DNA of 64,000 bases from Rhynchosporium graminicola (Eukaryota > Ascomycota > Leotiomycetes > Helotiales > Ploettnerulaceae), in contig FJUW01000046.1 of NCBI GenBank assembly GCA_900074885.1, positions 995,071-1,059,070 on the forward strand, written 5' to 3'. Under the pieces are notes generated by a model. That model saw only the letters and a list, made by a program, of their open reading frames with translations, ran no database searches and had not been told where the DNA came from. Both the position numbers and the translations under genes were made by a program. Each line of letters starts with the position of its first letter. The stretch's first letter is position 1. Shown in pieces: positions 25,101-37,252 of the stretch.

Positions 25101-26660
25101 TAAGCTAGATAAGCTCTAGAGCTATCTAAGTATAACTTTATATTAAGTTATAAATAAGGGAAAAATAATCCTGCTGATAGACTATCGAGAAGGCCTAACT
25201 ATAAGCTAGCGAAAGATAAGAAAAATATTATACTCTTTACTTTATAAAATAAGCTGCGAAGTATAATTAAAGATAAGTTGATTTATATACCTAGTAAAGC
25301 TAGCGATATAATAGAGAGTAACCGGCGTCCGAATAATAATATATCGTACTAGTTAACTCAGATTCTATAACTTACTAATAATACTTCTTTAAAAGGAGTA
25401 TCGATTAAGACTATAGATACGACCTCTATACTTAACTAGCGATATATACCTATAAAGCTTAATAGTTCATAGAACTTATTTAGAGGTCTGGATACCCTCT
25501 TAAAAGGCGCTAGCGAGAAGCCGGGCGCTAGCTAGTATAGCTATAGATATATTATATTATAGTTCTTTATAGCGAGTATTATAAGAATCGAAATAGTAAA
25601 CCCTAAGTCGAACTCATTTCTCTTAACGCTTATAAAGCTATAGAAAAGGGACGCTTTTACTATTAAGAAGTTAGCTAGATTATAGAAAACTAGGGATATA
25701 GATTAAAGTATTAATAGGAAAGGACTGCTTAGATACTAGCGAAAGGCTTACGTTCCGCTAGATAAAGCTATCCGTACTAAAATTATAAAGATATACTATA
25801 ATAATCTAACTATAGGCTATTTTAGTTAAGATAAGACGCTAAAGCTTATCTAGCGAAAGTACTATTAGCAGAAGATAAAGCTAGATATTAAAGAATATAT
25901 TAAAAGTTACGATATTTATTAAAGAATAAAAGTAAGAAGAATAAAGATAACTAGTAAGATATAAGCGCTTAGCTAGCTAAGTAAGCCGTTTAAGTCTATA
26001 ACTATAGACTTTATTATAGATCTGCTACCTTATAAAAGGAGCTCTATAGGAAGAATCTCTAATAGTTTACTAGTAATTATCGATAGATATACTAAAGATA
26101 TAAAGTATATTTCTTACTTAAAGATAATTAATATACTAGGCTTAGCTTAGCTATTTATCGACTATTAGTTCAAGGACTACGGATTACCTGCGGTTATTAT
26201 TACTAATAGAGGTTCTATTTTCACTTCTAAGTTCTAGTAAGAGGTATACTTCTACCTCCGAATAATAAGAGGTCTTTCGACGGCGTTTCACCTATAAACT
26301 AATAAGCAAACGGAATAATAAAACTAAGCTATAGAAGTATAGCTAAGTCCTACTCTTAGTAAAGAATATCAAAACTATTAGATCGAGTAAGAAGCTAGAC
26401 TACTAATTTCTAGAGCTATTCAAGATCAGCGAAAGAATTAGAAAGCAAGTATATCAATTAGAATTACCTACTAAATATAGTTAGCTATATAATATCTTCT
26501 ATATCTTACTATTAGAACTATACTAGTAAAAGCCCGGCGAGTCATTAGAGGTTATCTTACTTAACCTTATTAACAGCGAAGAATTATAAGAGGTCGATTC
26601 CTTACTAAACCGGTAAGTAGTTAGAAGGAAAGAATAATTCCTAGTAAGATAGAAAGGGTT
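22150..26660 (+). pseudogene. Gypsy-B gag-pol relic
   Basis: Plus-strand translation gives, in order: a gag region (22150-23120); a degenerate zinc knuckle near 23147-23200 (pattern Y-YSYNEYRYISPN, cysteines lost); a protease with DSGA reduced to NSRA near 23355; RT (23900-24480) with VFTKLDL, FIPKKDSSFRLYIDY and the YVDD box changed to LNNIL near 24365; RNase H (24810-25180); and integrase (25740-26400) with the ITIDFIIDLLP and LLVIIDRYTK blocks. A possible chromodomain-like tail lies at 26430-26660. Dozens of TAA/TAG codons break the frame. Catalytic Asp residues of RT are partly lost to D-to-N changes, as expected from G-to-A mutation. Confidence 0.88.
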
Positions 26661-26959
26661 TACTTCCGCTTATAATTCTTAGGAGCTAAAAGAAAACCTC
26701 TAGGGACTCTAGAAAGAAATTAAAGCTTTAAAAAATCAAAATGCTATAGAAAGACTAGCGAAACGCTAGCGAAAGTGAAATAATCCTCGTAAAAAGATAT
26801 ATACCTTTCTGTTTTTTCCTATAGGGTTTTATAGTTTTAAAAGTATATTAGAGATCATAAATCTAATAGAGGTCTAAAAGGAAAAAGAGGTTTTATTATC
26901 TATATAGATCGCTAGTAAACTAGCTCTCGCTAGATAAACTCCGAGATATCACTAAAGAA

Positions 26960-27936
26960 AGTTTACTTAGTAACTTCCTAATTAGTAGTATCTATATCCT
27001 TATCCGCGACTTCCTCTCTATTAACCTCTAGCTATATATCTAGTAAAGCTACTTATAGAAAGAATCTAGTATAAATAGTATAGAAGTCTTTCGCCGAAGA
27101 TTAGTAGGGAGCTCGCTAGAGAGAGTGATTCATACTATATAGAGACTACGAATTTCCTTCAGAAGAGTAGTATTTATAATATTAATAGTAGTAGTAACTT
27201 TAGCTATAGAGCGCAGCGTATACCCAGATACCTCAGAGATCGCCGATATAATACTAGAGGATAGCTTAGTATTAGAATTAATAACTAGCCTCTAAGGAGA
27301 TTTAATAGCTATAGTATTACTAACTTTAGAAGTATAATTAGCCCGCTTCTTCTCTATATTAAAGTATACCTAAGTAATCTTTAATACTTCTCTAGAACTC
27401 TTACCTATTACTACTTTTAAAGCTATATCTTATAGTTAGCTAAGAATACCTATTAGGATAGCTAGAACCTCACTAGCTATTAGCTAAGTATTCGCTAGAG
27501 AGAGGAAATTTATACTTATATCCTCGTAAGATTTACCTTTCTTAATATAGTCTATATACTTACTAGTAATAGAATTAGAAGCTAAAGTATACTTCAACTT
27601 AGGGAATAAAGTATACTCGCCGGCGTATCGTAAGTAAGTCTCCGGACGCGGTATCTCCTTATTCACCTTAGCACGAGCCTTCGACTTTATCTGCGTATTC
27701 TTTCGACTAGTATAAAGAGTCTTATTATAATAGGTAGAAAAGCTACTATCTTAGCTCGGCTTGCCTTTAGTATCCTTATTATTATCTTCAGCTCGCTAGC
27801 GCTTAGTCGATAATCCGCTAGCGATTACGGTTTTTCCCTTACTAATAGAGGTAAAAGTATTACTAGAAGGAAAAGTATCTTTAAGCGAACTACTAGTAGC
27901 GCGCTTACGAAAGTTCTTCTTAGGAGCTAAAAAGTT
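26960..27936 (-). pseudogene. Antisense reading frame downstream of pol in Gypsy-B, unknown
   Basis: One minus-strand frame of about 325 codons lies between the end of pol and the 3' LTR. Nearly all its interruptions are TAA/TAG, plus one TGA, as if Gln/Trp codons had been hit by RIP. Its N-terminal third is basic and Ser/Thr rich; the middle contains a stop-free stretch of 60 codons (27666-27484) with RPETYLRYAGEYTLFPKLKY; then comes a helix-rich, Ile/Leu-rich part. I recognise no family. It resembles no gag or envelope that I know. The frame is far longer than chance in this stop-rich DNA, where other frames break every 10-20 codons, so it was probably a real accessory gene of the element. 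Confidence 0.55.
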
Positions 27937-28215
27937 AAGTTAGTATTACCTAATACCTTATATTCATAACTTACGTATAGTTACTATTATTATTATTAGT
28001 TATTTAAGAAGGGAGAGAAGAGAGAAGGTTAAGAGTTATATAGAGAAGTTACCTAGCGCTATACCCCGCATTCTAGCCTTACTAATAATAAAGAAGAATC
28101 AGAACAAAAGTAAATCCTGAAAGGAATACCTCGCTAGCGCCTCGCTGAAGTATCGCTAGCTAAGGCATTTTAACGCCTTTACTTCTAAGACAGAAGTATT
28201 TAAGAAGGGAGATAT

Positions 28216-28398
28216 TATAATAGGTCTATACGCCTAGTGCCTCCTACTCCTATATTTCAGAATTAGAGAGGAAGGAAGAACCTTCTCTTCTTAGCAATTA
28301 GTTTCTATATCAACTAGATTATTTACTAGCGAACCTCCAGCGACTATTCTACTATTCCATTATACCTATTTACCTCAGCGTACCAAGTGATCATTACA
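28216..28398 (+). repeat. Gypsy-B 3' LTR
   Basis: 183 bp, the partner of 21864-22045. It starts with RIP-altered TATAATAGG and ends CATTACA, and is followed by CTTGA. Confidence 0.88.
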
Positions 28399-28403
28399 CT
28401 TGA

Positions 28404-28808
28404 AGAGAGCTAACTATAGGAGAGATTCTAGCTACTTATATAGCTATGTGAGCTCTCTAGAATATTCTATACTACGTAATACAGAACTCCATAGAAGAAT
28501 ACACGTATACTATAGAATCATACTACGTCAGTAGTACGTCAGTAGAAACCTCTAGAAGTACGATATACGTACTAGAGAGTAGTAGAACTCTATCGAGAAC
28601 CTTCATAGTAACTCTAATAGAGTATATAGGGTATAGGCTAGTAATAAGATACACGGTGTAGGTGCCGGGTATAATAAGATATATGCGCAGGGTACTGAAC
28701 CAGGTACTAAAACCATGTACTAACAAGATACAGGGTATGTATACCGATGCAGGCAAAACTAACTAAAGTACTAGTAAACTGACTAAGGTACTAGTTACAA
28801 ATCCAACA
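28404..28808 (-). repeat. Copia-B copy 2, 3' LTR, right portion after the Gypsy-B insertion
   Basis: Continues the LTR begun at 21786-21863, from GAGAGCTAAC to ATCCAACA. Together the two parts match the 488-bp LTR of copy 1. It carries the same cluster of AAGGTAC-like motifs, more RIP-altered (many AAGATAC/AAGATAT). Confidence 0.88.
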
Positions 28809-29647
28809 CGCCCCCTTAATCAGAGCCTTATAGTCAGTTTTAAAACAGAACTATATAAGGTAAATCACTAATCGACTACCCTTAGGTTATTACAAAAGAA
28901 ATATAATAAGGAATAGAAATGCTACCTCGTAGCTACCCTCCTAGGTTAAATAAACCTAATTCTCTTATAATAATCTGAATTACTAGCTCTAATAAGCTAG
29001 TTCAAGGTGTTTTATAAACTCCTTAAATTTAGGCCTATCTAGGGCTTTAGTAAACCCGTCTACCTTTTACTTCAAAGTACTAATATAGATTAAATCTATA
29101 GTATCTTAATTAATTAGATCCCTTATAAAGTGGTACTTTATAGCTATATGCTTAGTTCTCTCATGGAATTAAGGGTTTTTAGAGAGTAATAAAGCGCCGT
29201 TATTATCAGTAAACACCGGGAACCTCTCTTAGAAGTAATAGCCTAATTCGGTAAGAAGTTATCTTATATAGACCGCTTCTTTAACTGCCGAATTAATAGC
29301 TATATATTCAGCTTCTATAGTAGACTAAGCTATAATCGATTATAACTTCGACTTCCAAGAGAATAAGTAGCTTCCTATATAGAAGGAATAGCCGCTAGTG
29401 GACTTAGCCGTACTAATATCTCCGGTATAGTCAGAATCGTAGTATCCGCTAATGTATTTACTAGAGCTATTGATATAAACTAAGCCTAGTTTAATAGAAC
29501 CTTTAAGGTATCTAAGTACGTTCTTTATAGCTAAGATATACGTATCGCTAGGGTTACTAGAGAACCTAGCTAATTTGATTATAGCGTAGCTTATATCAGG
29601 CCTAGTAGCTAGCGTAAGGAATACTAAACAGCTTATTACTTACTGAA

Positions 29648-29815
29648 TATAAGGGGCGAGCCCCAGGATTAAGCACCGGCGATGCCTGTGCTTACTAAGC
29701 CTAGCGGCACCCGCATATTTTCCCTCGGAGCTAGGCTAGAACTTAACTCTCTTCTATATCGAACTTCTTAAATACTATATATAACTATCTATATACGCGT
29801 TACTTACCTATAATA
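29648..29815 (+). repeat. LARD-like copy 2, 5' LTR
   Basis: 168 bp, the partner of 31646-31813. It starts TATAAGGGGCGAG (from TGTAAGGGG by RIP) and ends with altered CTATAATA where the partner has CCGTGACA. Confidence 0.88.
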
Positions 29816-30289
29816 TTAAGTTCGATTAAATAACTAGCTCCTATAGCCTTTATATAGGAGTCCGAATAATCGTAGTCGAGGAACGAAGTCTTCGATAAAT
29901 AATTAATAATAGGATAGTAAAGGTATAGGAGTAATAGAAGCCGAATTAATACTAAGGATACTTAGAGAAAGCTCTAGGAACGCGAGCAAAGACGAAGATT
30001 CGATAGATTCCGCTATTCTTAAGCCGGAGTACGCCTAATTTATCTCTTAAACCTATAAGATAAAAGCAGAAAAGTAGCTGAAAATTTTTTATAAGAGTAG
30101 AAAAGTAGAGAGTAGCTTAGAGTATAGACTATTCCCGAATAGATAAGGAAAGCGGTAATAATCAGTTAGTTACTACCTACGAATAAGCGGACGATAGAAG
30201 CTATTCGATAGCTTAAGTAGAATATATACCTAAAAGATATAAGGAGCGACTATCGCTAGCTAGTAGCCGCTTAAGAACGCGCGGATAAC

Positions 30290-31340
30290 AAGAACCCTTC
30301 GATAATATCTAAGATAAAGGAAAGAGATTTACTCTACTTAGAATAGGGAGGTAGTAGCTACTTAATAGTAGCTACTATAAAGATATTAGAAGATAATAGT
30401 ATAAGTAAGCTATAATAAAGAACTACTCCGGAGGTAGCTACGTATACGCTAGTCTCCGGACTCTGAAGAAGTGCTCCGGTAAGCTAGAGATAGAAGATAG
30501 AAGACGCTTAAAGTAAATAATATAAAGAGGAGTTATAATAAAAGACTACTCCGGGGGTAGATAGCTACGAAAGCGCTAGCCTCCGGACGCTTAAGGAAGG
30601 GCTCCGCGATATTAGAAGCAGAAGAAAGTTTATCCTACTTTAAATAGGGAAGTAGCGGCTATATAATAGTAGTTACTATAAAGACGCCGGAAGATAATAA
30701 TATAAAGGGGGCTATAACGAAAGACTACTCCGGGAGTAGATAGCTACGTAAGCGCTAGCCTCCGGAAGCTTAAGGAAGAGCTCCGCGATATTAGAAGCGG
30801 AAGGAGGTTTATCTTACCTTAAATAAAGAGGCGGCGGCTATATAATAGTAGCCGCTATAAAGACGCCGGAAGACGATAATATAAAGGGGGCCTTAACGAA
30901 AGACTACTCTAGGGGTAGATAGCTATATAGGCGCTAGCCTTCGGAAGCTTAAGGAAGGGCTCCGCGATATTAGAAGCGGAAGAAGGTTTATCTTACTTTA
31001 AATAAGAAGGCAGTAGCTATATAATAGTAGCTATTATAAAGACGCCGGAAGATAATAATATAAAGGGGGCCTTAACGAAAGACTACCCCGGGGGTAGATA
31101 GCTACGTAAGCGCTAGCCTTCGGAAGCTTAAGGAAGGGCTCTGAGATATTAGAAGCGGAAGGAAACGCTGGACGTTAATAATAGGGCTATAATAAGGAAC
31201 TACTCTAGAGATAGCTATATATACGTAAGTCTCTAGGAGTTTAAGGAAGGGCTATATAAAGTTAAAGATAGAAAGAGGTATACTCTATCTAAATAGGGAG
31301 GCGATAGTTACTAGAAGGTAGCTACTATAAAGACGGCGTA
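30290..31340. repeat. Tandem array of about 179-bp units in LARD-like copy 2
   Basis: About six head-to-tail units. The block GCTCCGCGATATTAGAAGC recurs at about 30600, 30779, 30958 and, altered, at 31138, a spacing of about 179 bp. Each unit also has GACTACTCCGGGGGTAGATAG and a GGCGGCGGCTATATAATAG-type block. The outer units are more diverged than the middle ones. Confidence 0.85.
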
Positions 31341-31645
31341 AGACTATAAGGAGGAGGCTAAAGCTATATAGCGATAGCAGAACTACTTAAGTCTCGAGTG
31401 CGAGTCGATATTATCGGCTCGCTAGAGGAATAGATAAGAGAGCGATAATAACTTGCCGGAGCGCGAGCTATCGTAGTTAAAGAAGAGAGAGCGAGTTAAG
31501 GAAGTTAGCTAGCCGGATTAAGCGATAATAGGAGCAGAGCGCTAGCTTAACGTTTAGTAATAGAACGCGGTTATTAATTATAGGAAAATTCTGCGACTAT
31601 TTATTGCTAGTCTCCGCTAAGAAACAGGAGGGAGAAGGGGAGTAA

Positions 31646-31813
31646 TATAAGGGGCGAGCCCTAGGATTAAGCACCGGCGATACCTATGCTTACTAAGCTT
31701 AGCGGCACCCGCATGTTTTCCCTCGGAGCTAGGCTAGAACCTGACTCTCTCCTATATCGAACTTCTTAAATACTACACATGACTATCTGCGTACGCGTTA
31801 CTCACCCGTGACA
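31646..31813 (+). repeat. LARD-like copy 2, 3' LTR
   Basis: 168 bp, ending CACCCGTGACA and followed by the CTGAA target duplication. It is less altered by RIP than its 5' partner. Confidence 0.88.
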
Positions 31814-31876
31814 CTGAAACTATGATATATCTTCCTTAGTAGTCTTATTAGGATTAGGTTCTAATTTAACCTTTAA

Positions 31877-32453
31877 TGTAATGGTCACGTGATAGTCGGT
31901 TGTATATGTACGGTGTTAGGCATATTCAGCATGCGCTGAATATTATAATCTTTTAGTCCAGATAGCGTAGTTAGTATAAGCCTAACCTTAACCCCGTTAT
32001 AGAATATTCAGCGCAACCGGTCTTCTAGTAGAGTACCTCTGAGCACGGGGCGCGTGGCGCATATAGCGTAGAGTCGGCCTAGCGCAAAGCGCAGAGCCTA
32101 GTATACTATATTCAAACCTGCGGGTACCTCTGAGCACTAAGACGCATATGACATATTTAAACTACTTACGTTAGGCTAATAAGGGGTGATATTATCGACT
32201 TCGAGATCTCTCGTATCGGTAAGGATATCATAACCCTTAGGGGTTTAACGTAGTATATCAGTCGGCGTAGTCACGGCAATTCTTCGGCCTAAGGCGCTCG
32301 AGGGCGAGCTTGCTAAGAGGGGAGATATTATAATAATCACGTGATAGTCAGTTATATATATACGGTGTTAGGCATATTCAGTATACGCTGAATATTATGA
32401 TCTTTTGATCCAGATAGCGTAGTTAGTGTGAGCCTAACCTCAACCCCGTTATA
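31877..32453 (+). mobile_element. TRIM, 577 bp, complete
   Basis: A miniature LTR element with 125-bp LTRs (31877-32001 and 32329-32453), a 327-bp interior and an exact target duplication TTTAA (31872-31876, 32454-32458). The purine tract AAGAGGGGAGATAT precedes the right LTR, setting the plus orientation. LTR ends are TGTAATGG and CCCGTTATA. There is no coding potential. The LTRs differ by about fifteen transitions, nearly all CpA/TpG type. It sits in the RT relic of Copia-B copy 2. Confidence 0.92.
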
Positions 32454-32648
32454 TTTAAATCTATAGGCGTATTCTTCGGTTTATAATCTGATAAGTCAAA
32501 CCGAGCTAGTACCTTCTCTATATAGCTAGCTTAATAGAGCTTCATATAGCCCTAATCTCTATTATAGTTAATTTCAATACCTAAATAGTCTTTTATTAGC
32601 CCTAAGTCCTTAAGTTTAAAGAAGTATTTTAATTCTTTAATTAAGGAC

Positions 32649-33685
32649 TTAATAGTACTTATATCAGGGCTAATTAGAGCTAGATTATCCACGTATATAC
32701 AGATTATAATCTTAAGCTCTTTATTAACTAATATGCAATTTTCGGATAGGATTAACTTAAATCCGAATTTATTAACTAATACCTCCTTAAGCGTAATAAA
32801 CTATAGTCTAGCTGATTACTTAAGACCATATAACGCTTTCCAGAGTAAGAGGAGTTTATTAGCGTAATAATCTACGCCTTCGGGGGGGCAAATATATAAG
32901 GTATTAACGTCTATATCACTCTATGTAAAAGCGGAGATCATATCGATCTTATATATATACTACTTATAGAGTACTACTAAGGCAAATATAAGACGCTAAG
33001 CTATTTGCTTAACTATACTAGTGTATATATCTAGGTAGTTTATACCGTATAATTGCTTAAACCCTTTAGCTACGAATCTAGCTTTGAGTTCGTAGTACTC
33101 GCTTTCTAGTTCTTTGATCTTATAGACCCAGCGAGTTTTTAGTAGTTTTATAGTCTTAGTATTACTATCGACTACTTTCCACGTATTATGGTTTTCAAGA
33201 GAGGCAATTTCTTTATTTATAGCTTTTAGCTAATAATCCTTATAAGGACTATTTATAGCTTCTTTATAGCTCTTAGGCTCGTAGATAACTACTTCCGGAT
33301 CCTTTTTAATAAGGATTCTTTCCGGATCAGGTGATAGCTTAATTTCTTTATCTGATTTAGAGCTAATAAAAGCTTGGCAAGCTAAGTTAATGACGTTTCT
33401 ATATACGCTATAAGCCTCTTTCTGCTCTTGAATTAATCGCTTATTATTCTGAATAGCTAAGGCTATATCAGGGTCTTTAGCTTGACTTCTAGTAGTAACG
33501 TTAGGTACCCAATTAGAGTAGTCCCTTCTACGTTTTATACCTCGTTTAGGTATTTCTACTATAGATTCTTCAGCTATATCGTTAAAGAGATCAAGTTCTA
33601 TATCTTCTATGACTTTTTCTTCATTTAATGAATTATCAGCCGTTTCACTATCGATTTTCTCCGAGTTTTCAGCCCTAGATAGGTC
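32649..33685. repeat. Block identical to 13886-14922 (Copia-B copies)
   Basis: About 1.04 kb shows no difference that I could find between the two Copia-B copies. Sequence just outside on both sides carries a transition every 10-40 bases. The shared block includes the same RIP-type stop codons. Confidence 0.75.
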
Positions 33686-36600
33686 TGATTTAGGAGTATT
33701 TATAGGTAAAGAAATCACGCGATTTGAACAGTCAGAGGTCTCGCAATCGTCAAGTGTCTTATCAAAGGATTCTAATTCTTCCTTAGAGATCACTTCGTCC
33801 TTAAAGGTTAAATCTTCCTTAATTAGGACGTTTTTAGAGCTTATAATAGCTCTCTTCTCAGGTATATATACTAAGAAGTTATTTGCGGACTTATACCCTA
33901 TAAGTATACCTCTATCGGACTTATCTTTAAACTTATTAGTCCTTTTATTAATAAGAACGTAAGTAAGAGAGCCTAATACTCTAATATAATTAAGAGTAGG
34001 CTTTTTACCGAAGAGAACTTCAAAGGGACTCTTTTTAATAAACGAATTATAAGAACGATTCTTTATATGAGCTATTCCTTAGATTATTTAAGGCTAAAGG
34101 AATAAGGGTATATTCTTATCTGTATAGATAGCTATAAGCCTTTCTATAAGATATCGATTTAAACGCTCTACTATACTGTTTTACTTAGAAGAATAAAGAC
34201 TAGTATATTCATAAATAATACCTTTATCTTTATAAAAGATAGTCTATTTATTAGATTTAAACTTCCCGGCGTTATCTAGCTTAAAGGCTCTAATTTTAGT
34301 GACGATTTTTAATATACCTTACTTAAATTAAGTAGTTATTATATTATACCACTCGATCAAGGTATCGTACGCCTAAGCCTTATATTTTAGAGCGTATACC
34401 CAAATAGCTCTAGAGCCTCAAAAAGTAATAGTTAAGAAGAATCTTTCACACTTTAGACCTTTAATCTTAAAAGGGCCCGCTATATCTATATCAAAGACAG
34501 TAAGCGGAGGGGTATCCGACATAGGCTTAGTACTACTTATAGCGTGTATTTTACCGCTATTATAAGCAGAACAGTTAGATAAATCTAACCCCTTTTGGAT
34601 TTTTAGTCCTTTAGATCCTTCTATAGTCTTATAGATAAACTCCTTATTAGTATATAATAGACGCTTATAATATAGGTCTAATTTGCTACTTTTATTAGAG
34701 TTTACCTTAAAAGATATAGGCTCGAGTAGCTTATGATTTACGTCTACTTCTAAGTAGTACGTATTATAATACTATCTTGCTTCTATATTAATAGAGCTAT
34801 TAGATATATTTATACCCTTTTTATTAAAGGTAACTTTCTAATCTTTATTAGTCAGTTCCTTAGAGCTTAAGAGAGTAGTTTTAAGGCTAGGTATATAATT
34901 TATATCTTTAATAAGTACTCTATCGCCTTCCCTAGTTATTATAAGGATATCTCCTCTACTTATTATAGGCAAAATATCACTATTAGCGATAGTAATAGAC
35001 TTCTTAGATATAGGTTTATAGTCTAATAACTAACTCTTATTCGTTATGTAATGCTCAGAAGCGCCAGAATCGAGTACTATTCTATAGTTATATATAGTAG
35101 CGTAAGCTTGATCTGCTGTACTACTACTACTACTACTAGTACTACTGAAAGAACTCATAAGGGCCTTAGTAGACTCCTCTTTTGATTCTTTAGCGCCTTT
35201 GCCTTTCGACTTCTTCTTATTATTAGTCGATTTATTAGGTATTAGCTCAGGGTGCTTTATATAGCAATTTACCTTTATATAGTCTGTTTTATTATAGTGA
35301 CTATACTTCTTACTGCCTTTCCAATTCTTCCCCTTAAAAGCCTTATTAGCTTGTAAATCGGTAGAAGTATTCATTCTAGCCTCTTCTGATATAAGATCTC
35401 TTATTAAACCTTCTATATCGATAGAAGAAAGGTTATTAGAGATTTCTTCGTACTTCTTAGAAGCAAAAGAATCAAAAGAACTAAGTAAACCTTTAAATAT
35501 AAGGCTAGCTAGTATAAGCTTTAGAATCTCATACTTGAGCTACTTTAGGTAGACTAAACTAGCTTGAATTACGCTAGTATACTCGTCTATATTCTTATAA
35601 GAGGAGTAGGTATTATCGATAATACGATTTATATGCCTACTGATCTCCTCTAGGCTAGTAGAACCGTAGGTAGCTATAATAGCTTCCTATAGGTCTTTTG
35701 CGCTAGTCTTATCCTTAAACCTATCGAGGTTTTCAAGTAATATAATTAACTTAATAGCGCCTAAAGCCTTCTTATTTGCACCCTTAAAATCAGCTAATCT
35801 CTTATAGTATTTAATCGCTAGCTCCGGAGAGTAAGAAGTATAATCTACTCTCTTTTCGCCTTACGCGTTAATACGTTCTTCTGATTTGAAGTAGAGAGCT
35901 CAGCTAGGCTTAGTCTCTGTACTATTAATATAGGACATATAGCCATTTACCTCTAAATAGAGGCTAGCCGCATTAAGCTACTCTATATAGTTAGAGCGGC
36001 CTACTAGCTTATCTCCCTTGAAGGAAGATATGATTCCTTATAAGTAGTTAAATAGTACTAAGTACTAAGAGGTCTTGAAAGTATAAGTTTTTACTCGTAT
36101 AAGCTACTAAGTAGCTTGAAAAGATACTAACCTTATCTTACCCTTGAAAAAGATAGTAGCTACGCCGAGCTTACTATCTTACCGAGTTTTTCGCTTAGTT
36201 AAAATCAATAGTAGTATATAGTAACTACGTCTATCGTATTTACTATTGAATTAACCTTACTACTAGGCCCAGTTTTACCTTATAGCGCCTTAAGTACTAC
36301 TATTAAGTAACCCTCTCTGAGGATAGCTTCTTATACTTAATAGTAGCTTATATTAGCCGACCTGTGATATATACTAAGCTAAATAGCGATCAGAAGCTAT
36401 ATACTACTACTTAACGAAGCCTAGCTTCTAACCTAAGTTAGTAGTAGCTATAAGCACCCCGGAATAAGATCTTAGCTTTTATACCTAAGGTCACTAGGTC
36501 GTCTCCACTTCTAAAGGCTTCGAGAGGTTATAAGTTATGATTTCCCTATAACTTCGTCTTAGGGTCAAGAGCCACGAGTCTGATTAGCTATAGCTGTGTT

Positions 36601-36782
36601 AGTAGGGCTCAAAGGGGCTAGCTTACTAGCTAGCTCTAGGCGAAAGAGTCGTTGAAAACGACTAAGTAACGCCTAATTAGGAAGCTCCTTTATCAGTAAG
36701 GAGTAACGGAAGCGAGTTTAGGCGAGATCGATCGAAGGAGGAAGTGTCTGATTAGCTGATTTCACTAAGTGAATTACTACTA

Positions 36783-37252
36783 TATGAAAATTAAAAGTAG
36801 AAATCAGCTAAAAGGTCAGAATAATACGTAATTAATACGAATTGCTTTACTTGCTTAAAGAGAGCTAACTACAGGAGAGATTCTAGCTACTTATATAGCT
36901 ATATGAGCTCTCTAGAATATTCTATACTACGTAATACAGAACTCTATAGAAGAAGACGCGTATTCCGTAGAATTATACTATATCAGTAGAAACCTCTAGA
37001 AGTACGATATACGTACTAGGGAGTAGTAAAACTCTATCGAGAACCTTCATGGTAACTTTAATAGAGTATGCAGGGTATAGGCTATAGATAAGGTATAGGG
37101 TGTAGGTGCCAGGTATAACAAGGTATATGCGCAAGGTACTGAACCAGGTACTAAGACCATGTACTAACAAGGTACAGGGTGTGTATGCCGATGCAGGCAA
37201 AACTGACCAAGGTACTGGTAAACTGACCAAGGTACTAGTTACAAATCCAACA
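36783..37252 (-). repeat. Copia-B copy 2, 5' LTR
   Basis: About 470 bp, the partner of 21786-21863 plus 28399-28808 and of the copy 1 LTRs. It starts TATGAAAATT and ends ATCCAACA. Confidence 0.88.

Larger units (their letters stand above)
21864..28398 (+). mobile_element. Gypsy-B Ty3/gypsy retrotransposon, complete, nested in the Copia-B LTR
   Basis: LTRs are 21864-22045 and 28216-28398 (about 182 bp), with an exact 5-bp duplication CTTGA (21859-21863, 28399-28403) inside the Copia-B LTR. LTR ends are TGTGATAGG and CATTACA. A polypurine tract (AAGAAGGGAGAT) precedes the right LTR. Domain order gag, protease, RT, RNase H, integrase is that of Ty3/gypsy. A separate antisense frame lies between the end of pol and the right LTR. 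All frames carry RIP-type stops. Confidence 0.92.
29648..31813 (+). mobile_element. Non-autonomous LTR element (LARD-like), copy 2
   Basis: 168-bp LTRs (29648-29815, 31646-31813) and an exact target duplication CTGAA (29643-29647, 31814-31818) within the Copia-B RT/RNase H region. The polypurine tract GGAGGGAGAAGGGGAG directly precedes the right LTR, so the element is on the plus strand. The interior (1.8 kb) has no retroviral domains and is mostly a tandem array (30290-31340). The outer parts match 3837-6814 in inverse orientation, although the LTR middles have diverged, so these are two subfamilies. Confidence 0.9.
28860..36029 (-). pseudogene. Copia-B gag-pol relic, copy 2
   Basis: Same domain order as copy 1, reading from about 36029 down: gag, zinc knuckle and protease (ORF 35374-35030, with VLDSGASEHYI), integrase, linker (33793-33230), RT (about 33210-31820) and RNase H (29640-28900). 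The start codon is lost: copy 1 has ATG at 17268, while here the codon is ATA, a G-to-A change. The RT/RNase H boundary is cut by the LARD-like element and the TRIM. The block 32649-33685 is identical to 13886-14922 in copy 1, in contrast to the diverged sequence on both sides. Confidence 0.88.
21786..37252 (-). mobile_element. Copia-B LTR retrotransposon, copy 2, with three nested insertions
   Basis: Same family and orientation as 12309-18504. The left LTR starts at 21786 and is cut at 21863 by a gypsy element; it resumes at 28399-28808. The right LTR is 36783-37252. The interior is interrupted by a LARD-like element (29648-31813) and a TRIM (31877-32453). The 5 bp to the left (TTTTT) and right (CTTAA) of the composite do not match. 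The right flank is a gypsy fragment and the left flank is not, so a later rearrangement or recombination between copies probably removed one original flank. Confidence 0.88.
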
